Notes: generated by a model from the letters alone, not told the origin. A DNA stretch of 18,711 bases from Cellvibrionales bacterium (GCA_024645065.1 JAHEGP010000031.1:1-18711), one strand, 5' to 3'; numbered from the stretch's first letter, positions 1-7,003 are shown. Translations and numbers: made by a program.

Positions 1-1146
1 ACGCTGACGGCGGCCCTGACCCGGGTATGTGCGGAGGTTTGGGGTGGTGAACTGCGTGGTTTTGACCAGATTGACAACGCGCCGGAAGAGCGGGCGCGGG
101 GCATCACGATTGCGACGTCGCACGTGGAGTACGAGTCAGAAAAGCGTCACTATGCGCACGTAGACTGCCCCGGACATGCGGACTATGTGAAGAACATGAT
201 CACCGGTGCGGCGCAGATGGACGGGGCGATCCTGGTCTGTGGTGCGACAGACGGCCCGATGCCTCAGACTCGTGAGCACATACTGCTGTCACGTCAGGTG
301 GGTGTGCCGCGTATCGTGGTTTTCCTGAACAAGGCGGATCTGCTGGCAGAGGACTGCGGCGGTGTGGATTCCGAAGAGTTCGAGGAGATGAAAGAGCTGG
401 TAGAGATGGAGCTTCGGGACCTGCTGAACCAGTACGAGTTTCCGGGCGACGATACGCCGATCATCATGGGTTCGGCGCTGATGGCGCTGGAAGGAAGGGA
501 TGACAACGAGCTGGGCACCACGGCGGTGAGGGCGTTGGTAGACGCGCTGGACAGCTACATTCCGGAGCCCGAGCGAGCGATTGACCAGCCCTTCCTGATG
601 CCGATTGAGGATGTGTTTTCGATTTCGGGTCGCGGCACGGTGGTGACTGGGCGGGTAGAGCGCGGCATCGTGAATTCCGGTGATGAAGTGGAGATTGTGG
701 GAATACACAACACGGTGAAGACGACCGTGACGGGTGTTGAGATGTTCCGCAAGCTGCTGGATGAAGGTCGCGCAGGTGAGAACATTGGTGCGCTGTTGCG
801 GGGCACGAAGCGAGAGGATGTGGAGCGCGGCCAGGTTCTGGCGGCGCCGGGCAGCATCAAGCCGCACACGCGGTTTGAGGCGGAAGTGTATATTCTGGGC
901 AAGGATGAGGGGGGTCGCCACACGCCTTTCTTCAAGGGTTATCGTCCCCAGTTTTACTTCCGGACGACGGATGTGACGGGTGCTGTTGAGTTGCCGGAAG
1001 GGACGGAGATGGTCATGCCGGGAGACAACATCCAGATGGTGGTGACGTTGATCGCGCCGATTGCGATGGAAGACGGTTTGCGGTTTGCGATTCGTGAAGG
1101 CGGTCGTACCGTGGGTGCGGGCGTGGTAGCGAAGATCCTCGAGTAA
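1..1146 (+). CDS. tuf: Elongation factor Tu, 5'-truncated by the window edge
   Basis: EF-Tu is the cytoplasmic GTPase that delivers aminoacyl-tRNA to the ribosomal A site. The frame is open from base 1 and begins at the residues that follow the P-loop (TLTAAL, residue 27 by comparison with Pseudomonas EF-Tu), so the G1 motif GHVDHGKT is lost off the edge. Seen in order: switch I RGITI, G3 DCPGH (nt 163-177), G4 NKAD (nt 328-339), G5 region GSAL, then domains 2 and 3 ending in GRTVGAGVVAKILE. 381 residues are present, implying 407 in total against about 397 in Pseudomonas. The surplus is a ten-residue insertion after NKAD (nt 340-393). Alanine is written GCG in 27 of 31 cases, unlike the following operon. 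By position this is the last gene of the str operon and is followed by its own terminator. Identity is certain; whether it is tufA or tufB cannot be decided. Confidence 0.98.
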   Translation, partial: TLTAALTRVCAEVWGGELRGFDQIDNAPEERARGITIATSHVEYESEKRHYAHVDCPGHADYVKNMITGAAQMDGAILVCGATDGPMPQTREHILLSRQVGVPRIVVFLNKADLLAEDCGGVDSEEFEEMKELVEMELRDLLNQYEFPGDDTPIIMGSALMALEGRDDNELGTTAVRALVDALDSYIPEPERAIDQPFLMPIEDVFSISGRGTVVTGRVERGIVNSGDEVEIVGIHNTVKTTVTGVEMFRKLLDEGRAGENIGALLRGTKREDVERGQVLAAPGSIKPHTRFEAEVYILGKDEGGRHTPFFKGYRPQFYFRTTDVTGAVELPEGTEMVMPGDNIQMVVTLIAPIAMEDGLRFAIREGGRTVGAGVVAKILE

Positions 1147-1185
1147 GGGTATCGCGGGGCGGCCCGGGTGCTGCCTCAGTATCGC

Positions 1186-1223
1186 CAAGGGGTAAGAGTG
1201 AAAGCTCTTGCCCCTTGTTTTTT
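1186..1223 (+). terminator. Intrinsic terminator after tuf
   Basis: A 13-bp stem (1186-1198 with 1205-1217, one G-U pair) with a 6-nt loop is followed by six T residues (1218-1223). It lies 40 bases after the tuf stop and should separate the str operon from the S10 operon. Confidence 0.93.
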
Positions 1224-1386
1224 AAGCCGTGTCTGTCGGCGGTGCCGGGCTCGGCGCAAGGCCGCTGCCGGCCACATAAGCAGGGATAGCGCATCACCCT
1301 GGCGCAATGCTGAAACAAGCCCGGTGGTCGCTAGTAGAAGCTTCGGCATGCGTCAAAACTATTTTGGTCTTCGCGGGAATTACTGG
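1224..1386. other. Non-coding spacer between the tuf terminator and the S10 promoter
   Basis: This stretch is part of the 340-base tuf-rpsJ gap. I see no credible gene, tRNA or repeat in it. It is GC-rich around 1236-1273, with only short (4-bp) self-complementary stems. The small frames crossing it also cross the terminator or promoter and resemble nothing known. Confidence 0.6.
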
Positions 1387-1415
1387 TTGACAGTGTTATA
1401 GCCCAACCTTAGAAT
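1387..1415 (+). promoter_or_regulatory. Sigma-70 promoter of the S10 operon
   Basis: TTGACA at 1387-1392 matches the -35 consensus exactly. A 17-base spacer follows, then TAGAAT at 1410-1415 (5 of 6 to the -10 consensus). Transcription is expected to start near 1421-1423, giving a leader of about 65 nt before rpsJ. Position after the tuf terminator and before the whole cluster supports it as the main promoter. Confidence 0.88.
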
Positions 1416-1435
1416 GCGCGCTCTGTTTTTCGTGG

Positions 1436-1453
1436 GTCAGGAGCTGGCCTGGC
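1436..1453 (+). promoter_or_regulatory. Hairpin in the short rpsJ leader
   Basis: GTCAGG (1436-1441) pairs with CCTGGC (1448-1453) around a 6-nt loop: six base pairs including one G-U. It lies between the predicted start site and the rpsJ ribosome binding site (GGAG 1473-1476). The E. coli S10 leader is much longer and carries the L4-responsive attenuator; a regulatory role for this small hairpin is only a guess. Confidence 0.35.
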
Positions 1454-1486
1454 GGAATAAATTGTTTAACCTGGAGTTCTGGACTA

Positions 1487-1798
1487 GTGCAAAATCAACG
1501 AATCCGTATACGGCTGAAGGCTTTTGATCATCGCTTGATCGATCAATCCACCCAGGAAATCGTCGAGACTGCCAAGCGCACGGGCGCTCAGGTCAAAGGT
1601 CCTATTCCGCTGCCGACGAAGAAAGAGAAATTCACTATTCTGATCTCGCCCCACGTCAACAAGGACGCGCGGGACCAGTACGAAATTCGCACCCACAAAA
1701 GGTTGCTCGACATAATCGGGCCGACCGAGAAAACGGTCGACTCTCTGATGAAGCTGGATCTCGCGGCGGGTGTTGAGGTTCAAATAAGTCTCGGCTAG
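1487..1798 (+). CDS. rpsJ: Small ribosomal subunit protein S10 (uS10)
   Basis: S10 binds the 3' major domain of 16S rRNA in the 30S head. As NusE it also pairs with NusB in transcription antitermination. The 103-residue product has exactly the E. coli length and is nearly identical to it throughout, from MQNQRIRIRLKAF through SPHVNKDARDQYEIRTH to GVEVQISLG. The start is GTG at 1487, with GGAG ten bases upstream; the conserved N-terminus fixes it. It is the first gene of the S10 operon and is followed by an unusually long 97-base gap to rplC. That gap contains a 5-bp GC hairpin (1800-1815) without a T-run, so it is not a terminator. Confidence 0.98.
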   Translation: MQNQRIRIRLKAFDHRLIDQSTQEIVETAKRTGAQVKGPIPLPTKKEKFTILISPHVNKDARDQYEIRTHKRLLDIIGPTEKTVDSLMKLDLAAGVEVQISLG

Positions 1799-1895
1799 AC
1801 CGGGAGCAGGCCCGGCCAGCAGGCGGGGTCGGGTGTGACGCACTGGAATGTGCGGCCATAGCGGGTTAAAGCCCCATACACAAGAGGTTGCAAGA

Positions 1896-2543
1896 ATGGC
1901 TATTGCTATTGTCGGTCGCAAATGCGGCATGACGCGAGTTTTTACGGACGATGGTATTTCAATTCCGGTAACTGTGATTGAGGCAGAGCCCAACCGCATT
2001 ACCCAGGTCAAGAATGCTGATACCGACGGCTACAATGCCGTGCAGGTCACTACTGGTTCACGTCGCGCTTCCAGAGTCAGCAAGCCCAGCGCCGGTCACT
2101 TTGCCAAGGCAGGTGTCGATGCGGGTCGGGGCCTATGGGAGTTTCGCGTAGACGACGCCGGGAAGGAAGAGCTTGCAGTTGGTGGTGAACTGACCGTGAG
2201 CGCTTTTGAGTCCGGGCAAAAGGTCGATGTAACCGGTGTTTCCAAAGGAAAAGGCTTTCAGGGCGGCATCAAGCGCTGGAACTTCCGTTCCCAGGACGCC
2301 ACCCACGGCAACTCTCTCTCGCATCGATCCAATGGTTCTATCGGGCAGAACCAGTCCCCTGGGCGGGTCTTCAAAGGCAAGAAGATGTCGGGCCATTTGG
2401 GGTCGGAGCGGGTTACGGTGCAGAGCCTGGAAGTAGTGCGCGTCGATGTCGAGCGCAACCTTCTTCTGATCAAGGGCGCTGTACCCGGCGCCACAGGTGC
2501 GGATGTCATTGTGCGTCCTGCTATTAAAGCCAAGAACTCGTAG
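1896..2543 (+). CDS. rplC: Large ribosomal subunit protein L3 (uL3)
   Basis: L3 is an early-assembly 23S rRNA binder whose central extension reaches the peptidyl transferase centre. The 215-residue product (E. coli 209) begins MAIAIVGRKCGMTRVF. It carries the loop GSIGQNQSPGRVFKGKKM around residues 145-162, which in E. coli holds the glutamine methylated by PrmB. I chose ATG 1896 over an upstream in-frame start at 1848: it has AAGAGG at 1882-1887 and gives the family N-terminus. The stop overlaps the rplD ribosome binding site. Confidence 0.97.
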   Translation: MAIAIVGRKCGMTRVFTDDGISIPVTVIEAEPNRITQVKNADTDGYNAVQVTTGSRRASRVSKPSAGHFAKAGVDAGRGLWEFRVDDAGKEELAVGGELTVSAFESGQKVDVTGVSKGKGFQGGIKRWNFRSQDATHGNSLSHRSNGSIGQNQSPGRVFKGKKMSGHLGSERVTVQSLEVVRVDVERNLLLIKGAVPGATGADVIVRPAIKAKNS

Positions 2544-2553
2544 GGGATAGCGA

Positions 2554-3171
2554 ATGCAGTTGAATGTTGCATCAGCCGCTAAGGGGTCTGGAGAAACCAT
2601 TGAGGTTTCAGACGTAACCTTTGCCAAAGAATTTAATGAAGATCTGGTGCACCAGGTCGTCACTGCTTACCTGGCAGGTGGTCGCCAGGGAACACGAGCG
2701 CACAAAGGGCGTTCTGATGTTAACGGCGGTGGCAGAAAACCCTGGCGCCAGAAGGGTACAGGTCGGGCTCGCGCAGGAACTATACGCAGTCCTATCTGGC
2801 GTGGCGGCGGCGTAACTTTTGCCGCCCGACCGCAGGATCATTCGCAGAAAGTCAACCGCAAGATGTACCGGGCGGCATTGCGCTCGATATTTTCTGAGCT
2901 GGCGCGGCAAGAACGCTTGATTGCTGTCGATACATTTTCGGTCGAGCAACCCAGGACCAAGGTGTTGGTGCAAAAGCTCGGCAGCCTGGGTTTGGATAAT
3001 GTGCTGGTCGTTACAGAGTCGGTTGACCAGAACCTGTATTTGTCTGCGCGCAATCTGCATCAGGTTGACGTGCGTGATGTCGCAGGTCTCGATCCAGTCA
3101 GTCTGATTGCGTTTGACAAAGTGCTGATTACAGTGCCGGCGTTGAAAAAGATTGAGGAGATGTTGGCATGA
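2554..3171 (+). CDS. rplD: Large ribosomal subunit protein L4 (uL4)
   Basis: L4 binds 23S rRNA domain I, and its long loop lines the exit tunnel near L22. In E. coli it also represses its own operon through the S10 leader. The product is 205 residues (E. coli 201). The tunnel loop KPWRQKGTGRARAG (about residues 63-76) followed by SPIWRGGGVTFAARPQDHSQ is conserved, including the region where macrolide-resistance changes occur, with no sign of such a change. The ribosome binding site AGGGGA (2542-2547) overlaps the rplC stop. The end of the gene overlaps rplW by four bases (ATGA). Because the leader here is short, E. coli-type L4 autoregulation may be absent. Confidence 0.97.
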   Translation: MQLNVASAAKGSGETIEVSDVTFAKEFNEDLVHQVVTAYLAGGRQGTRAHKGRSDVNGGGRKPWRQKGTGRARAGTIRSPIWRGGGVTFAARPQDHSQKVNRKMYRAALRSIFSELARQERLIAVDTFSVEQPRTKVLVQKLGSLGLDNVLVVTESVDQNLYLSARNLHQVDVRDVAGLDPVSLIAFDKVLITVPALKKIEEMLA

Positions 3172-3464
3172 ATGCGGAGCATTTATACAAAATCGTGTTG
3201 GCTCCCCATGTGTCGGAAAAAGCCACTATGGCCGGCGAGCGGAGCAATCAGCTGGTGTTCCAGGTTGCAGTCAACTCGACCAAGCCTGAAATCAAGAAAG
3301 CGATAGAGAAGCTGTTCGACGTGAAGGTCAAGGCGGTTCAGGTTTTGAATGTCAAAGGCAAGGTCAAGCGAAATCGCTATGGCTATGTCAACAAGCCTTC
3401 CTGGAAGAAGGCGTATGTGACGCTGGAAGCCGGGCAAGATATTGATCTTTCGGTAGCGGGTTAA
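3168..3464 (+). CDS. rplW: Large ribosomal subunit protein L23 (uL23)
   Basis: L23 sits at the tunnel exit and is the docking site for trigger factor and SRP. The 98-residue product holds APHVSEKA near the N-terminus; Glu17 corresponds to the E. coli Glu18 that contacts trigger factor. The C-terminal part VKGKVKR and SWKKAYVTL also matches the family. Its ATG overlaps the rplD stop (ATGA), with GAGGAGA at 3154-3160 just upstream, so translational coupling is likely. The middle NRYGYVNKPS differs from the E. coli sequence at the equivalent place, which is an ordinary lineage difference. Confidence 0.96.
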   Translation: MNAEHLYKIVLAPHVSEKATMAGERSNQLVFQVAVNSTKPEIKKAIEKLFDVKVKAVQVLNVKGKVKRNRYGYVNKPSWKKAYVTLEAGQDIDLSVAG

Positions 3465-3482
3465 CAGGGGAGTCGGTTAGAG

Positions 3483-4307
3483 ATGCCAGTCGTAAAATGC
3501 AAGCCCAGCTCTCCGGGTCGCCGTTTTGTAATCAAGGTCATCAATCCTGATCTTCACAAGGGCGAGCCGTATGGCCCCTTGCTGGAAAAGCAGGGTCGCA
3601 ACGGTGGTCGCAACAGCGCCGGGCGCATCACCACGCGCCACATTGGTGGTGGGCACAAGCAACACTACCGGATCATCGATTTCAAGCGCAACAAGGACGG
3701 TATTGCGGGCACGGTCGAGCGGGTTGAATACGACCCCAATCGCAGCGCTTTTATCGCCCTGGTGTGTTACGCAGACGGTGAGCGACGCTATATTATCGCC
3801 GCCAAGGGTATGCGGGCAGGGGATACGATCATCTCCGGTGAGCGCGCCCCGATCAAGGTAGGCAACAGTCTGCCGCTGCGAAATGTTCCCCTGGGTACCA
3901 TGGTTCACTGCCTGGAGCTCAAGCCCGGTAAGGGTGCGCAGGTGGCACGCAGCGCCGGGGCTGGTGTGCAATTGGTGGCGCGTGAAGGCCAGTACGCTAC
4001 CGTGCGGTTGCGCTCCGGTGAAATGCGCAAGTTGCTGGCCGAGTGCCGCGCAACAATCGGTGAGGTTTCCAACAGTGAGCACAGCCTGCGCTCGCTGGGT
4101 AAGGCCGGCGCGAGTCGCTGGCGCGGTGTGCGACCCACTGTTCGTGGCGTCGCGATGAACCCGGTCGATCACCCGCATGGTGGTGGTGAAGGGCGCACCT
4201 CGGGTGGTCGTCACCCGGTTAGCCCGTGGGGTACACCCACCAAGGGTTACAAGACTCGCTCCAACAAGCGTACCGATAAGTACATCGTGCGTCGTCGAAA
4301 TAAATAA
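3483..4307 (+). CDS. rplB: Large ribosomal subunit protein L2 (uL2)
   Basis: L2 is required for subunit association and peptidyl transferase activity. The product is 274 residues, as usual for the family (E. coli 273). It holds GRITTRHIGGGHKQHYR (about 47-63), the KGMRAGD stretch and the catalytically important VDHPHGGGEGRTSGG motif. His230 in that motif corresponds to E. coli His229. The basic C-terminus TRSNKRTDKYIVRRRNK is intact. AGGGGAG at 3466-3472 precedes the ATG. Alanine codons are mixed (about 8 GCC, 5 GCG, 4 GCA, 3 GCT by eye), a useful contrast with tuf. Confidence 0.98.
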   Translation: MPVVKCKPSSPGRRFVIKVINPDLHKGEPYGPLLEKQGRNGGRNSAGRITTRHIGGGHKQHYRIIDFKRNKDGIAGTVERVEYDPNRSAFIALVCYADGERRYIIAAKGMRAGDTIISGERAPIKVGNSLPLRNVPLGTMVHCLELKPGKGAQVARSAGAGVQLVAREGQYATVRLRSGEMRKLLAECRATIGEVSNSEHSLRSLGKAGASRWRGVRPTVRGVAMNPVDHPHGGGEGRTSGGRHPVSPWGTPTKGYKTRSNKRTDKYIVRRRNK

Positions 4308-4338
4308 TTTCGACCACTGTAGATAAGAGGACAGATTT

Positions 4339-4614
4339 GTGCCGCGATCGTTAAAAAAAGGCCCGTTTATTGATCTTCATTTGATGAAGAAGGTTGAAAC
4401 GGCTGTGGAAAAGAATGACAAGCGCCCGATCAAAACCTGGTCCAGGCGTTCTATGATCACCCCGGGAATGGTCGGCCTGACTATCGCCGTGCACAACGGG
4501 CGGCAACATGTCCCGGTGTTTGTCAGCGAAGATATGGTTGGCCACAAACTGGGTGAATTTGCCGCGACCCGCACGTACAAAGGTCATGCAGCAGATCGCA
4601 AAGTCAAGCGATAG
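4339..4614 (+). CDS. rpsS: Small ribosomal subunit protein S19 (uS19)
   Basis: S19 lies in the 30S head, pairs with S13 and contacts A-site tRNA and the bridge to L5. The 91-residue product matches E. coli S19 (92) across its length: MPRSLKKGPFIDLHLMKKVE, KTWSRRSMITPGMVG, and GHKLGEFAATRTYKGHAADRK. Translation begins at GTG 4339, with AAGAGG at 4325-4330 nine bases upstream. This is the second GTG start in the operon after rpsJ. Confidence 0.97.
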   Translation: MPRSLKKGPFIDLHLMKKVETAVEKNDKRPIKTWSRRSMITPGMVGLTIAVHNGRQHVPVFVSEDMVGHKLGEFAATRTYKGHAADRKVKR

Positions 4615-4639
4615 GCATCGGGGCTCGAGGGGTTTTAAC

Positions 4640-4975
4640 ATGGAACAAGTAGCTGCAAAACTGAAGGGTGCGCGGATTTCTCCGCAGAAGGCTCGTTTGG
4701 TGGCGGACCAGATTCGCGGCAAGTCAGTTGAAGAAGCGCTTAACGTGCTGGAATTCAGCAATAAAAAGGCCGCCAATATCATCAAGAAAGTACTGGATTC
4801 GGCGATTGCAAATGCCGAACACAACGAGGGCGCGGACATCGATGAGTTGCGCGTTTCCAGTGTTTTTGTTGACGAGGCGACGACGCTCAAGCGGATAAAG
4901 CCGCGAGCGAAAGGACGGGCTGATCGTATATTCAAGCGCTCGTGTCATATAACCGTAAAAGTGGCTGATAGCTAA
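4640..4975 (+). CDS. rplV: Large ribosomal subunit protein L22 (uL22)
   Basis: L22 is an early 23S rRNA binder whose beta-hairpin lines the exit tunnel opposite L4. The product is 111 residues (E. coli 110). Its body ISPQKARLVADQIRGK and NKKAANIIKKVLDSAIANAEHN is typical. The hairpin reads LKRIKPRAKGRADR (residues 83-96). Lys87 replaces the Met found at this place in E. coli (RIMPRAKG), adding a positive charge at the tunnel-facing tip. ATG 4640, with GAGGGG at 4627-4632, is preferred over an upstream in-frame start inside rpsS because it gives the family N-terminus. Confidence 0.97.
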   Translation: MEQVAAKLKGARISPQKARLVADQIRGKSVEEALNVLEFSNKKAANIIKKVLDSAIANAEHNEGADIDELRVSSVFVDEATTLKRIKPRAKGRADRIFKRSCHITVKVADS

Positions 4976-4998
4976 AAGGCGACAGGAGAGCACCAGTT

Positions 4999-5661
4999 AT
5001 GGGTCAGAAAGTAAACCCGACGGGAATTCGGCTTGGTATTGTCAAGAAACACACCTCTGTATGGTATGCCGACAAGGATAGCTATTCAGAAAAGTTGATC
5101 GCGGACATCCGCGTGCGTGAACACCTCGAAAAGAAACTGGCTCATGCGTCGGTAAGCAAGGTCGTTATCGAGCGGCCGGCTCAAACAGCCAAGGTTACGA
5201 TTCATACGGCGCGTCCTGGCGTAGTCATTGGCAAAAAGGGCGAAGAGGTCGATAAATTGCGCAGCGACATCGGCGCCATGATGGGTGTGCCGGTGCAGAT
5301 CAATATCGAAGAGATTCGCAAGCCGGACCTCGACGCACGATTGGTCGCCCAGAACGTAGCCCAGCAGTTGGAGCGTCGGGTAATGTTTCGCCGCGCCATG
5401 AAGCGGGTAATGCAAAACGCACTGCGCGGCGGTGCGCAGGGTATTCGGATTCAGGTTTCGGGTCGTTTGGGCGGTGCGGAAATCGCACGCACCGAGTGGT
5501 ATCGAGAGGGGCGGGTGCCGCTGCACACCCTGCGTGCCGATATTGATTATGCCACCTGGGAAGCGCACACCACTTACGGTGTAATCGGTGTGAAGGTTTG
5601 GATATTCAAGGGTGAAATCCTTGATGCTAATGCGCCAGCGGATACCGGGTCTGCTGCGTAG
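4999..5661 (+). CDS. rpsC: Small ribosomal subunit protein S3 (uS3)
   Basis: S3 lines the mRNA entry tunnel and takes part in the ribosomal mRNA helicase activity. The 220-residue product starts MGQKVNPTGIRLGI. It has a KH type 2 domain with GKKG at 78-81 and keeps Arg131, Arg132 and Lys135 in MFRRAMKR, the residues linked to helicase function in E. coli. The C-terminal domain SGRLGGAEIARTEWYREGR is intact. The protein is shorter than E. coli S3 (233) because it ends in a small Ala/Asp/Gly-rich tail and lacks the lysine/arginine-rich tail. AGGAGAG (4984-4990) precedes ATG 4999. Confidence 0.97.
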   Translation: MGQKVNPTGIRLGIVKKHTSVWYADKDSYSEKLIADIRVREHLEKKLAHASVSKVVIERPAQTAKVTIHTARPGVVIGKKGEEVDKLRSDIGAMMGVPVQINIEEIRKPDLDARLVAQNVAQQLERRVMFRRAMKRVMQNALRGGAQGIRIQVSGRLGGAEIARTEWYREGRVPLHTLRADIDYATWEAHTTYGVIGVKVWIFKGEILDANAPADTGSAA

Positions 5662-5687
5662 ACTCGCTGGAATAAAGGGTAGAGAAA

Positions 5688-6101
5688 ATGTTACAGCCTA
5701 AGCGCACAAAGTTTCGCAAGCAGATGAAAGGCCGCAATCGCGGGCTTGCGAACCGCGGCGGAAAAGTATCTTTCGGCGAGTACGGTTTGAAAGCATCTGC
5801 TCGCGGTAGGCTCACAGCTCGCCAGATAGAGGCGGCGCGGCGGGCTATGACACGCCACATCAAGCGTGGCGGTAAAATCTGGATTCGGGTTTTTCCTGAC
5901 AAACCGATTACCGGCAAGCCGCTTGAGGTGCGCCAGGGTAAGGGTAAAGGTAATGTCGAGTACTGGGTAGCCCAGATTAGGCCCGGAAAGGTGCTGTATG
6001 AACTGGAAGGCGTTTCGGAAGAGTTGGCGCGTGAGGCATTTGCGCTGGCTGCTGCCAAGCTGCCGATTGCAACGACATTTGTGAAGCGGACGGTGATGTG
6101 A
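5688..6101 (+). CDS. rplP: Large ribosomal subunit protein L16 (uL16)
   Basis: L16 is a late-assembly protein that positions A-site tRNA at the peptidyl transferase centre. The product is 137 residues (E. coli 136). It opens MLQPKRTKFRKQMKGRN and contains GKPLEVRQGKGKGNVEYWVA. The arginine in that stretch corresponds to E. coli Arg81, the substrate of the oxygenase RoxA/YcfD. The C-terminus AAAKLPIATTFVKRTVM is canonical. The TGA stop at 6099-6101 shares its A with the rpmC ATG, so the two genes are translationally coupled. Confidence 0.97.
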   Translation: MLQPKRTKFRKQMKGRNRGLANRGGKVSFGEYGLKASARGRLTARQIEAARRAMTRHIKRGGKIWIRVFPDKPITGKPLEVRQGKGKGNVEYWVAQIRPGKVLYELEGVSEELAREAFALAAAKLPIATTFVKRTVM

Positions 6102-6292
6102 TGAAGGCAAGTGAGTTGCGCAATAAATCAGTCGAGGAGTTGACGGCGGAACTATTGAAGGCACGGGAAGAGCAGTTCAAGCTGCGCATGAGCCAAGCCA
6201 CTGGTCAACTGGGCCAAACGCACCTGATCAAGCTGTCCCGGCGCGAAGTTGCACGCATCAAAACTGTGCTGACTGAAAAGGCAGGTAACTAA
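6101..6292 (+). CDS. rpmC: Large ribosomal subunit protein L29 (uL29)
   Basis: L29 lies beside L23 at the tunnel exit. The 63-residue product has exactly the E. coli length and begins MKASELRNKSVEEL. It is almost wholly alpha-helical (two antiparallel helices), with the conserved stretch EEQFKLRMSQATGQL. The start is set at ATG 6101, overlapping the rplP stop (TGATG). The GTG at 6098 would add one residue to the conserved N-terminus and is less likely. Confidence 0.95.
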   Translation: MKASELRNKSVEELTAELLKAREEQFKLRMSQATGQLGQTHLIKLSRREVARIKTVLTEKAGN

Positions 6293-6293
6293 T

Positions 6294-6557
6294 ATGTCAC
6301 AGGAATCCAATGTGCGAACTGTCACTGGACGCGTAGTCAGTGACAAGATGGACAAGACAATAACTGTGCTGGTTGAGCGCCGGGTAAAGCACCCGGTGTA
6401 TGGCAAGTACATAACCCGCTCTACCAGGCTGCATGCGCATGACGAAAACAACGAGTGCAGCGCGGGGGATGTGGTGACAATCAAGGAGACCCGGCCCTAC
6501 TCCAGGAGCAAGACCTGGGCCTTGGTCTCGGTAGACCAGCAAGCACCGCAGGTCTAG
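6294..6557 (+). CDS. rpsQ: Small ribosomal subunit protein S17 (uS17)
   Basis: S17 is a primary 16S rRNA binder in the 30S body. The 87-residue product has an OB-fold pattern. RTVTGRVVSDKMDKTITVLVERRVKHPVYGK and the C-terminal ETRPYSRSKTWALV match the family (E. coli 84). ATG 6294 follows the rpmC stop by a single base. This is the last gene of the S10 group. A 53-base gap follows, with a small AT-rich hairpin (6558-6571) but no terminator, so transcription probably continues into the spc genes. Confidence 0.97.
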   Translation: MSQESNVRTVTGRVVSDKMDKTITVLVERRVKHPVYGKYITRSTRLHAHDENNECSAGDVVTIKETRPYSRSKTWALVSVDQQAPQV

Positions 6558-6610
6558 AAATACAGGTATTTGCATGGTGGCCGCGGCTGCTACTGGTGGA
6601 GTGATACAGA

Positions 6611-6979
6611 ATGATTCAGACACAGAGTTATTTAGAGGTCGCGGACAATAGCGGTGCACGAAGGGTAATGTGCATCAAGGTGCTGGGTGGTTCGCACCGG
6701 CGCTATGCGCGAGTGGGTGACCTGATCAAGGTGACCGTGAAAGAGGCAATTCCGCGGGGCAAGGTCAAGAAGGGCCAGGTGTTGACCGCGGTGGTCGTGC
6801 GGACCCGCAAGGGGGTGCGGCGCGGCGATGGATCGTTGATAAAGTTCGATGACAATGCGGCAGTATTGTTGAACGCCCAGCAAGCACCCATCGGCACGCG
6901 GATTTTCGGGCCGGTTACCCGAGAGCTACGGTCGGAGAAATTCATGAAGATTATATCTTTGGCTCCGGAAGTTCTGTAA
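6611..6979 (+). CDS. rplN: Large ribosomal subunit protein L14 (uL14)
   Basis: L14 forms part of intersubunit bridges B5/B8 and is the binding site of the silencing factor RsfS. The 122-residue length (E. coli 123) is standard. The protein runs MIQTQSYLEVADNSGARRVMCIKVLGGS, then KKGQVLTAVVVRTRKGVRR with DGSLIKFDDNAAVLLN, and ends in RELRSEKFMKIISLAPEVL. A GGAG-type ribosome binding site (around 6597-6600) precedes ATG 6611. First gene of the spc group; I see no convincing separate promoter before it. Confidence 0.97.
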   Translation: MIQTQSYLEVADNSGARRVMCIKVLGGSHRRYARVGDLIKVTVKEAIPRGKVKKGQVLTAVVVRTRKGVRRGDGSLIKFDDNAAVLLNAQQAPIGTRIFGPVTRELRSEKFMKIISLAPEVL

Positions 6980-7003
6980 CGAAAAGGCGATCGAGGTCAA
7001 ACA

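Noticed and set aside
289..1188. A 299-residue open frame on the - strand, antisense to tuf
   Set aside because: Same register effect: tuf lacks TTA and CTA leucine codons and uses few TCA serine codons. The product is rich in His, Arg and Gln with no recognisable domain, and it runs into the tuf terminator.
1168..1401. A 77-residue open frame between tuf and rpsJ
   Set aside because: It spans the tuf terminator and the S10 promoter, has no ribosome binding site and no familiar sequence.
1800..1815. GC-rich hairpin after rpsJ (CCGGG/CCCGG)
   Set aside because: Five pairs only and no T-run, so not a terminator; rpsJ and rplC are normally cotranscribed.
6558..6571. AAATAC/GTATTT inverted repeat between rpsQ and rplN
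   Set aside because: AU-only apart from one pair, and a two-base loop is too tight; too weak to call as a regulatory element or an spc-operon boundary signal.
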